Shown one piece after another: positions 36,883 to 45,300 of a stretch of DNA of 64,000 bases. The position numbers and the translations under genes are program-made. Source of the stretch: CAYRHN01 sp964424115 (GTDB taxonomy: Bacteria > Chloroflexota > Anaerolineae > Anaerolineales > Anaerolineaceae); contig CAYRHN010000008.1 of the NCBI GenBank assembly GCA_964424115.1, forward strand, positions 62,001 to 126,000, in the 5' to 3' direction. The notes under the pieces are model-generated. The model was not told where the DNA came from. It saw nothing but the letters and a program-made list of their open reading frames with translations, and did not search any database. The stretch's first letter is position 1. Each line of letters opens with the position of its first letter.

Positions 36883-38407
36883 AGCCATCACCCCCACCGA
36901 ATGCTATGACCAGGCGCTGCACTATGCCCGCGACCAGCATGTGCCCGAGGAATTGCGCCCGCGTTTCACCGCCGATTGGCCGCCGGAGAACATTGCCTTG
37001 CTGGAGCGCTATGTCGACTGGCTGTTGAGCGGTGGCGCCAGCGCATACTCGACCCGCATCATCTACCTTCCGATGGCCGGGCATGTGCTGGGTCTGAACC
37101 TCAAACCGCACACCCAGATCGATCTGGAGACTGACCTCCCGAAAGCGATGGCCTATGTGCATGCCAAGCAGCAGAGCAAGGATTGGACGAAAATGGCCCG
37201 GATCAGCCTGGCCAGGTTCCGCAAGTTCCTGTTGCAGGAGCGCGGGCTGGCCGATGTTGAACCTGCACTGCCCAAATTTATCCCGCACACCGATGGTTTG
37301 CCTGCTTGGCTGGTGGAGCAGTTGACCCGCTACCAGCACATCCGCCAGGTCAGCTGGCGCGCGGCGCGCCTGGAAGTCAACCAGATGCGCTTTTGGTGCT
37401 ATCACCTGACCGTTTGGCGTTTCCTGTGCGAGCGCTGCGGGGTTTTCGAATTGAAGGATATGCAGCGACAGCATCTGTTCGACTTCGTGGATTACCGGCT
37501 GAATAGTGGGGTCAAGGCGACCACGATCAACAGTGAGATCCGCGAGTTCCATTCCTTCCTCGGCTATCTCCAGGAGCAGGGCTACCTGGTTCCGCGCGCG
37601 TTGCTGCGCTTTCCCTGCCTGAAGAAGCCGGATTCCCTGCCGCGTTTCCTGACCGATGAGCAGGTATCCAAGCTGCGCGAGGAGTTCGAGCGCCAGGTGC
37701 GGGATGCACAGGATTTTGCCCACCGCCGGGACGCGTTGTGGGAGCGCGCGGCCTTCTACCTGCTGTGGCAGAGCGCCCTGCGCCTGAGCGAGGTGGAGGA
37801 GTTGCGCCTGGAAGACATGGACCTGCCGGGACGCAAGCTGACCGTGCGCCAGGGCAAGGGGATGAAGGACCGCGTGGTTTTCCTGACCGATACTGCGTGC
37901 CGCGCAATAACAGAATATCTGCCGGTGCGCGGGCAGGGGGTGAGCCAGCATGTTTTCCTCTACCGCAACCGGGCTTTGTGCAAAGAACTGCTGCACAACC
38001 GGGTCAAATATGCCGGGAAACGGGTGGGGGTCAAGGTCAGCCCGCACCAACTTCGCCACACCTGTGCCACGCAGTTGATCAACGCGGGCTGCCGGGTGAC
38101 CTCGATCCAGAAGCTGCTGGGGCACACTCGCCTGAACTCGACCATGATCTATGCCCGCGTGCATGACCAGACTGTGGCCAACGATTACTACGCCGCGATG
38201 CAGGAGGTGGAGCAGCGCCTGCAGATGCTGAACGATCCGCCGCCGCCCGGCCCGCCGGTGAGCGGGGACGAGCGCGAGGCTTTGCTGGCGATCGCCGAGC
38301 AGTTGTCCACGCCAGAGTTGGATAATGGAGAACGGATGGAATTGGTCTTGCAGATGCGCCAGGTGTTGTGCTTTGAGGCGCCGCTGGAGCGCGCGCCGCC
38401 GGGGTAG
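36869..38407 (+). CDS. Tyrosine recombinase/integrase B (512 aa)
   Basis: The start ATG at 36869 overlaps gene A and has GGAGAG eight bases upstream; an upstream in-frame ATG at 36797 lies deep in gene A. The protein has a long N-terminal part (about 1-250) with two helical core-binding-type regions, then a catalytic domain with Arg305, Lys330, His393, Arg396, His419 and Tyr428 (ALRLSEVEE, GKGMKDRVVFL, HQLRHTCATQL, LGHTRLNSTMIY), all intact. The C-terminal tail (about 450-512) is Pro- and Glu-rich. Partner of recombinase A. No accessory cargo gene lies between it and the next lipoprotein gene on the opposite strand. Confidence 0.92.
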   Translation: MPPRKAITPTECYDQALHYARDQHVPEELRPRFTADWPPENIALLERYVDWLLSGGASAYSTRIIYLPMAGHVLGLNLKPHTQIDLETDLPKAMAYVHAKQQSKDWTKMARISLARFRKFLLQERGLADVEPALPKFIPHTDGLPAWLVEQLTRYQHIRQVSWRAARLEVNQMRFWCYHLTVWRFLCERCGVFELKDMQRQHLFDFVDYRLNSGVKATTINSEIREFHSFLGYLQEQGYLVPRALLRFPCLKKPDSLPRFLTDEQVSKLREEFERQVRDAQDFAHRRDALWERAAFYLLWQSALRLSEVEELRLEDMDLPGRKLTVRQGKGMKDRVVFLTDTACRAITEYLPVRGQGVSQHVFLYRNRALCKELLHNRVKYAGKRVGVKVSPHQLRHTCATQLINAGCRVTSIQKLLGHTRLNSTMIYARVHDQTVANDYYAAMQEVEQRLQMLNDPPPPGPPVSGDEREALLAIAEQLSTPELDNGERMELVLQMRQVLCFEAPLERAPPG

Positions 38408-38462
38408 AGACAGTTTGTTATTGCATAATCATATATGGTTTTTAAGGTGCAATCTTTAGCCT

Positions 38463-39413
38463 TTATGGGATTGTTTTTGGATCCCATAGAATTCTTTCAG
38501 TTAATAAGCAATTTTGGTATTGTTCTTTGGAAAAGTTCGCGTAAAACTCTTCTACAGTCATTCCAGTTGCTTGTTCTAACAAAATAGCCTTATTGATTGA
38601 TGGTAAGCTATAAATAGCTGTTCCATAGGGATTCTCAAGAATAACCTCTTCAAAAGTTCTGGTTGTATCTTTGGACCATAAAATCAGTCCGGATGTATAT
38701 TCTATTAAACAACTACGATACCATCTCGTAGTATCCAAATCGCCAGGAGATATATACCAAACAATCATTCCTTCTTTAGGATAGAAAAGAAGCACATAAA
38801 AAACTCCTTTGTGATCTCCTTCTACTTTATGACTTTCCACGCCTAACCACACCTGTGCTGGTTTTCCATAATTCTCCAGTATTTTGGTAATAGACAATTC
38901 CCGCAATGTAGGATAAATTGTTATTGTTTTGACAACCTCATTCTCAAGATAATAAAATTGGTGCGTTTTTTGACCTTTATATTTAAATACCACAGTGCCC
39001 CAATCTGCATCAGGACTATCAGGATTATGGATAAAAAAATCAGTCGGATACAGTTCTGTAAAATCGCTAATTTCACTCCATTTTGTGAAACCGGGGTTAA
39101 ACCCCCACCAACAAGGATATTCACAACCACCATTTTCTTCTATAAAGAAATTTTCAAAAGCTTCTTGAGTAGCGGTCACTTGAATTGGCAGGAGAGTGGG
39201 TGTGCGGGTAGGCCAAGGGGTTGCTGAGGGACTAACGGTTCTTGTAGGAGAACTAGTTGGTACTGTGATAGTGAATGTAGTTTTAATTATGTTATTTGTA
39301 GCTACGGGGGTGGTTTTTAAAGCTGTGGGAATCGATTGACAACCGTAAACAACCTCAACCATTAGCAGAAATAAAACAGCTATTAAAATATTGGTAATGA
39401 ATCTCTGTTTCAT
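38463..39413 (-). CDS. Cysteine-containing lipoprotein after Rhs cassette 2 (316 aa), candidate partner or immunity protein
   Basis: Lipoprotein signal with Cys25 (VVYGC), Ser/Thr/Pro linker (26-80) and a domain related to that of the lipoprotein at 34133-35038 ('CEYPCWW' with Cys97 and Cys101, 'ILENYGKPAQVW', 'MTVEEFYANF', final Cys). Its ATG overlaps the Rhs cassette stop as ATGA, so translation is coupled to the Rhs tip. The two tip/lipoprotein modules are thus paralogous pairs, the arrangement expected for effector and cognate partner. The family is unknown to me and immunity is not demonstrated. Confidence 0.78.
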   Translation of the reverse strand: MKQRFITNILIAVLFLLMVEVVYGCQSIPTALKTTPVATNNIIKTTFTITVPTSSPTRTVSPSATPWPTRTPTLLPIQVTATQEAFENFFIEENGGCEYPCWWGFNPGFTKWSEISDFTELYPTDFFIHNPDSPDADWGTVVFKYKGQKTHQFYYLENEVVKTITIYPTLRELSITKILENYGKPAQVWLGVESHKVEGDHKGVFYVLLFYPKEGMIVWYISPGDLDTTRWYRSCLIEYTSGLILWSKDTTRTFEEVILENPYGTAIYSLPSINKAILLEQATGMTVEEFYANFSKEQYQNCLLTERILWDPKTIP

Positions 39414-41233
39414 CTCATGTTCTCCATATTAGAAACAGCTAACCATTGAAACATGTAGCGTTCCATATAACTAGATCTAACATTTCCACCCCAACGCTCT
39501 TGAGCTTTTGTAGCCCACCGATCATATACCCACCCGACATACATATCAGCAAATTCTTCCCAAGAGTTATCAGCTTGATTAAATTGCCAGTCATCCAATC
39601 CTCCAGCAAAACCCTCTGTTCGGCCAGGAAATTCATATTCTGGAACTTCATGGGCTAAGCTTTTTCGCAAATCCCAAAAAGTGGGATTTAGAGGATATCT
39701 CTGATCCAATAGATGACCAAATTCGTGCACAATATGTCTCTTGGCAACTTCAGGATTGGTATAGACTTTTCGAATATAAAGAGTATTTGCATCCGTAACC
39801 CAGCCGAAGCCACTACATTGATCTTTTTGACAACGTTTAATACTAAAACCGCCATTATAGACGCTTCTAAAAGCATCTATCGGAGACATCCCTACCGTCT
39901 CAGATAATTTATTTGCAGTATCTTTAGCTGCCCCTTCAAAAGCTTGTATTTCTGCTATCGAAAATGGCAAATATTGGTCTTGTACTACAATAATTCCCAA
40001 AAAGGCCAAAGCAAAATAATCCGACTCGATTATTTGCGCTGCGCTCTGTCCATTTTGTTGCACAACCGGACCATGCCCGTTTGGATCATTGTAGTTTATA
40101 GGACTATTTCGAACATAGGAGTATCGGTCCCAGTCTTGTGGGTTTGATGGATCGGGTATAATGGAATCAGGTTGGGCCCACTGGTTAAGATAACTGTCGT
40201 ACCAACGAGCGTTGTAAAACAGCAGGCCGCCCATGCCGGGGTCGTTGCGCTGGCCGGTGTACTGGTAGGCGGTCTGCACCGTCCCGCTGGCAAAATACGT
40301 GTAGCGATCCTCTCCCCAGGCCTTGTAGCGGTACTCGGTCTTCCTGTTCCCGCTGGTGTCGGTCATGATCGAGGCGCTGCCCAGGTGGTCGGAGAGGGTG
40401 TAGTAGATGGTATTGGTCTCGTTGGGCGTTTTCCATTTGTCTAGCACCCGCATGGCGATCCGCTCCGAGCCGAACAGGTAGTAACGGGTCATGGTGTTGG
40501 TGGTGATGTTGTATTCCACCCGCGGGCCGATGTAGGCCACCGTCTGCGTGCCGATAGTGGATTTGACCCGGTTGCCGTCGCCATCGTACACAAAGGCTGC
40601 CGTGGTCGCCCCACTGACAGAGGTCATCCTACCTTCGGCATCGTAGCCCAGGCTGTAGGTGCTGCCGCTGCTTGTGCGCGTGGTCATGTTGCCGTTGCTG
40701 TCATAGCTGTAGGAATTGCTGCCCATCTGCGTCGCCGCATGCGGATGGGCGGAATCGCCGTAAGTGTAGTTGTTCCCGGCTTTACTGTTCAAATTGCCCG
40801 TCGCGGAATCGTAACCATAGGTCTCATTATATCCCCCATCTCCCCCGCCTGTGCTCCCAGTAGCCTGCGCGCTGGTCAGACGGTTGATGGAATCGTAGGT
40901 AAAGGTTTGATCTTGCACGGCGATTGCGTCCGTGATCTTGGTGATGTTGCCTCCCGCGTCGTACTGGTAGCTCAGGTTCTGCAAGCCGTTCACCTGGATC
41001 GATTTGAGCAGCCCGCCCTTGGCGTTGTCTCCGGACGTTTCCGTCCAACCGTAGTAGGTGAAAGTCTGCATCTTGCCGTTGGCCAGGTTGCGCGAGATCA
41101 TCCGCCCGGCTTCATCGTAATTCGAAGCGGTGACATAATTATTGTCCCCCGTCACGCTGTTTAGGCTCAATTGGGGGAGATAAGCATAGGTGACCGTTTC
41201 AGCCGGGCTGCCCGGATAGGCCATGGAGGTCAC
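39410..41233 (-). CDS. Rhs C-terminal cassette 2 with HEFGH zinc-peptidase tip, 5'-truncated (607 aa as opened)
   Basis: YD/Rhs repeats (about 1-270), the Rhs-associated core ending 'GGLLFYNARWYDSYLNQWAQPDS' (quoted in family form, about 330-360) and a tip of about 230 residues with HEFGH at 503-507 (39713-39727) and 'WEEFADMY' at 558-565. HEFGH plus a downstream EEFA helix is the pattern of anthrax lethal factor. The frame stays open to 41326 and still reads Rhs-like ('NWTYNSAGLV'), but there is no ATG, no signal peptide and only a GTG at 41233, so it is an orphan cassette. 878 bp are nearly identical to the full-length gene. The following lipoprotein gene overlaps as ATGA. Confidence 0.82.
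   Translation of the reverse strand: MTSMAYPGSPAETVTYAYLPQLSLNSVTGDNNYVTASNYDEAGRMISRNLANGKMQTFTYYGWTETSGDNAKGGLLKSIQVNGLQNLSYQYDAGGNITKITDAIAVQDQTFTYDSINRLTSAQATGSTGGGDGGYNETYGYDSATGNLNSKAGNNYTYGDSAHPHAATQMGSNSYSYDSNGNMTTRTSSGSTYSLGYDAEGRMTSVSGATTAAFVYDGDGNRVKSTIGTQTVAYIGPRVEYNITTNTMTRYYLFGSERIAMRVLDKWKTPNETNTIYYTLSDHLGSASIMTDTSGNRKTEYRYKAWGEDRYTYFASGTVQTAYQYTGQRNDPGMGGLLFYNARWYDSYLNQWAQPDSIIPDPSNPQDWDRYSYVRNSPINYNDPNGHGPVVQQNGQSAAQIIESDYFALAFLGIIVVQDQYLPFSIAEIQAFEGAAKDTANKLSETVGMSPIDAFRSVYNGGFSIKRCQKDQCSGFGWVTDANTLYIRKVYTNPEVAKRHIVHEFGHLLDQRYPLNPTFWDLRKSLAHEVPEYEFPGRTEGFAGGLDDWQFNQADNSWEEFADMYVGWVYDRWATKAQERWGGNVRSSYMERYMFQWLAVSNMENMR
40183..41060 (-). repeat. 878-bp near-identical Rhs core repeat, copy in cassette 2
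   Basis: Matches 43194-44071 (constant offset 3011 bp) with only about four mismatches seen by eye (for example 40188, 40251, 40264 and near 41027). It ends at the tip hinge on one side and in the YD repeats on the other; flanking sequence is only loosely similar. Confidence 0.92.
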
Positions 41234-41377
41234 CAGGCCGGCTGAGTTGTAGGTCCAATTAGTGGTGAAGGCACATTTATTTTCTATCCCTCCTCTTGTC
41301 GAAAAAACGAGTGACTGGTATGATGATTAGGAATACAAATTATTGAGTCCATCTCTTAGTTTGGTAATCTATATTTG

Positions 41378-42343
41378 TCAAGGCGTTAAACACTCCATAT
41401 CGTTTAGAGGATAACTAACTATTTTCTCTATATTCAAAAACAATAACTGATTAGCTTTTATGATCACCATCATCTCTGAAGGATTTGATGGTACCCAACG
41501 GATATTAAAAGTATCGGGAGAAGATACCTGTTCAATAATACATTCTCGCCGTATGTTATATAACACAATAATTGAATCACCGTCGTACGGCCATATAAGA
41601 AATGCAAGAGTCTCGTCGTCTGAAGTCCAGATAAGTTCAATTATTCTCCACTCTACTGGAAAGTCGTGTAGGTGGAATTCTCCAGTATCTGCATCATAGA
41701 CCATAAATTGATGGGGAAAACCTTCGTTTTGGCTTTTCTGTTCGTTCTCGCATAAACTCCAAGCAATCCTAGCACGGTCTGGACTCCATTGGATACTTGC
41801 AGCGCACGATCGCCATCTAGAAGGAGGTAACCAAACCCGTTTATACTCTAATGTATCAAGGTCAACAATATTTAATCGAGAAATCCCGTCTATAAATACA
41901 AAATAACGTCCATCAGGCGAAAAAGCTGGTAGTTTGCCATTTCCTATTTCAATACGATTTTCTTTCTGAAGATCATAAATCACAATCGTATTATCACCCA
42001 CTGTATATGCTACCAAATTTCCAGGCCCTTGTATCATGGTATGAATAATGTCATTTCCCGGTAATCTTATCTGTTCCAACTCGCCTGTTCTCCAAAAGTA
42101 TTTATAAATTAATAGATGCGTACATAGTTGTGGAGTATCAGCACATTTTCCCACCAGCATCCAATCGGGATGAAAGTTCCAATCCAGAAAATTATCCGGA
42201 ACCTTTGAATTATTGGATGGGTAATATAAGACACCCGGCGTCTCAATAATTCGCTTTGAATTTGTGTTTACATCAATAACCACCAGAATGACAAGAAAAG
42301 ATATTAATAAGGCAGTGAGGATTGTTATCATCTTTGATTTCAT
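41378..42343 (-). CDS. Membrane-anchored beta-propeller (WD40/TolB-like) protein after the full-length Rhs gene (321 aa)
   Basis: The ATG at 42343 is preferred (AAAAAGGA seven bases upstream); a longer frame to 42400 overlaps the Rhs stop. An N-terminal membrane anchor (about 5-25) carries an extracellular propeller with repeats such as 'GNGKLPAFSPDGRYFVFIDG', 'IQWSPDRARIAWSLC' and 'ELIWTSDDETLAFLIW'. It lies where the other two cassettes have their lipoprotein, but is unrelated to them, in keeping with the different tip of the full-length Rhs protein. A partner or immunity role is possible by position only. Confidence 0.7.
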   Translation of the reverse strand: MKSKMITILTALLISFLVILVVIDVNTNSKRIIETPGVLYYPSNNSKVPDNFLDWNFHPDWMLVGKCADTPQLCTHLLIYKYFWRTGELEQIRLPGNDIIHTMIQGPGNLVAYTVGDNTIVIYDLQKENRIEIGNGKLPAFSPDGRYFVFIDGISRLNIVDLDTLEYKRVWLPPSRWRSCAASIQWSPDRARIAWSLCENEQKSQNEGFPHQFMVYDADTGEFHLHDFPVEWRIIELIWTSDDETLAFLIWPYDGDSIIVLYNIRRECIIEQVSSPDTFNIRWVPSNPSEMMVIIKANQLLFLNIEKIVSYPLNDMECLTP

Positions 42344-42393
42344 CAAATTATCCTTTTTTGAAAGAAGCAAGAAAAGATGATTTTCATACCACA

Positions 42394-45300
42394 TTACCAT
42401 TTTCGATAGTTTGTTGGCTGTTTGCTTTGGACATCTGTTAGACGCGCTGAGTGTCCCACGATCCTAAACGTGCTTGCCGCATTTACAGCTAGGTCTGTCG
42501 TGGTTTTGCCGTATATTGTCTCCGCTACGCCTGATGTATCCCAAGGTTCAAAGGAATATAAGAAAAATTCTTGAGAAAATATTTCAGATGCCACAACAAC
42601 ATCACTGGATGAATAATTTCCATTATTCCATAACAAATGTGCTTTTTCGAGATCTTGATAGATTTGATTTTCATCCCCCCCTAATTCTTTATAAACCCAG
42701 AATTGTACTTCTCTTGCGCCCATCTCCCCCACTATTGAATTTGCGATTAAGGCACCTTGAGCAAGATGAGTCATTTCATGAGCAAATGTTGATACAAAGC
42801 TAGGATAGTTATATTTATCTGTTAGATTAGCCAAAGCATAACTCAAGAATAGAACCGGACCTGTAGAAATACCTAAATTGTTAAGCATCAATTGCCCTAC
42901 ATTTCCCGCCGCCAAAGAAAAACTTCCTAATGACCAAAATACAATATTGAATTTTCCGTCATATTGTTTATCATACGCCATAAAAAATTCATAAACACCC
43001 CTACACTCATCACCGCCATTCTTAAGTGTTTCAAGCCATTTGTTGACAACATCTTCACAATTATTTACGCCGCTACAAATCCAATGTCCTGTAGGATCGT
43101 TATACCGCAGTGGATTATTCGCCATACCGGCATACCGATCCCAGGCCAGGGGATTACCCAGGCCGGGGATGATCGAATCAGCCTGAGCAAAGCGGTTAAG
43201 ATAACTGTCATACCAACGAGCGTTGTAAAACAGCAGGCCGCCCATGCCGGGGTCATTGCGCTGGCCGGTGTATTGGTAGGCGGTCTGCACCGTCCCGCTG
43301 GCAAAATACGTGTAGCGATCCTCTCCCCAGGCCTTGTAGCGGTACTCGGTCTTCCTGTTCCCGCTGGTGTCGGTCATGATCGAGGCGCTGCCCAGGTGGT
43401 CGGAGAGGGTGTAGTAGATGGTATTGGTCTCGTTGGGCGTTTTCCATTTGTCTAGCACCCGCATGGCGATCCGCTCCGAGCCGAACAGGTAGTAACGGGT
43501 CATGGTGTTGGTGGTGATGTTGTATTCCACCCGCGGGCCGATGTAGGCCACCGTCTGCGTGCCGATAGTGGATTTGACCCGGTTGCCGTCGCCATCGTAC
43601 ACAAAGGCTGCCGTGGTCGCCCCACTGACAGAGGTCATCCTACCTTCGGCATCGTAGCCCAGGCTGTAGGTGCTGCCGCTGCTTGTGCGCGTGGTCATGT
43701 TGCCGTTGCTGTCATAGCTGTAGGAATTGCTGCCCATCTGCGTCGCCGCATGCGGATGGGCGGAATCGCCGTAAGTGTAGTTGTTCCCGGCTTTACTGTT
43801 CAAATTGCCCGTCGCGGAATCGTAACCATAGGTCTCATTATATCCCCCATCTCCCCCGCCTGTGCTCCCAGTAGCCTGCGCGCTGGTCAGACGGTTGATG
43901 GAATCGTAGGTAAAGGTTTGATCTTGCACGGCGATTGCGTCCGTGATCTTGGTGATGTTGCCTCCCGCGTCGTACTGGTAGCTCAGGTTCTGCAAGCCGT
44001 TCACCTGGATCGATTTGAGCAGCCCACCCTTGGCGTTGTCTCCGGACGTTTCCGTCCAACCGTAGTAGGTGTAGGTCTGCGTCTTGCCGTTGCCCAGCAC
44101 GCGCGAGATCATCCGCCCGGCTTCATCGTAGGATGTGCTGGAGACATAATTGGCCATCCCGTTCAGGGTCATTTGCGGGAGGTAGGAATAATTCAAGGAG
44201 GGGAATGGAGAGACGTGGCCTACGGTGTCAGTGGGGTGCTGTACATTAGTGAGGAGATCGGCGGAGTTATAGGTGTACGCAAGGGCAAAAGTACCAACAT
44301 TGGTGATCGTTTTGCTCTCACTGGTTACCCGTCCGCGGGCATCATAGGTCCAACTGCTCGAGCCGCTGCCATCGTTCATCGCGGTGCGCCGCCCGATGCC
44401 GTTGTTGCCATTGTCTGTCTGGTCGTAGGTATAGGTCACCGGGGAAGTGTTGGCGGCGATGGACGCGCAATTCCCTCCGCTGGCATTGCTGTAGCTCTTG
44501 CCGGTCAGGCGGTTGAGCAAGTCATAGCTCAGGGTGGTCACGCACCCGCGTGCGTCGGTCTGAGTCTTCAAATTCCCCAGCGCATCATAGGAATAGACCC
44601 AATTGCCCATGTCCGGGTCGTTCATGCTCAGCTTGCGCCCGGCGATGTCGTAGGTCAGCGTGGTGGTGTATGGCCCATATTGCGCCGCCGTCAAGCGGTC
44701 GGCCGGGTCGTAGGTGTAGGTCACCCCTGGCCCGGTGGGCGGGACGACCTTGTAAGCGCGTCCCAGCGTATCGCTCCAGGAAACCGTGGTGTTTTGCTTT
44801 GCATCCGTCGACAGGGCCACATTGTACGGGATGGTATTGTCCAACTGGATCGTGTAGGTCGCGGTCTGATGCGTCATATCTGGAGATCTTACATCAATGA
44901 CCCGCCCAAGAACATCATATGATGTTAGCGTGTATGTAGCGGGGGATGCGGGGCGGGAAACAAAATCGGTGGTTACAGTATGGCTGTAAGGCACAGCCTG
45001 CATGGATACCCGCCCTAAGGAGTCATAGTAGGTATCATTCACAACCGTCCACATTTGTCCAGACAGGCTGGAGTCAACCTGGGTCTGCAATAATTGGCCC
45101 AGGCCGTTGTAGTACTTTCGGATCTTGTAGGTGGTGCTGGCGTCGATGCGCTGCTGGGCTTGCGTCCAGAAGTACGGATTGTCCTCATCAAGATCATCAT
45201 GGTAATCCATGATCATGGTTGGATGGGCAGGGTCATCTCCTGGTCGTGTCACAGAGGTAATGCGCCCAAAAGTGTCGTAGGTGGCTGTGGTGGTGGCGCC

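Noticed and set aside
36013..38164. Large minus-strand frames (294 and 479 codons) opposite the recombinases
   Set aside because: Antisense shadows; the plus-strand frames have complete recombinase catalytic residues.
40183..44071. CRISPR or simple tandem array from the repeated Rhs segments
   Set aside because: Repeats are long, coding and only two; they are YD/Rhs core, not spacer arrays.
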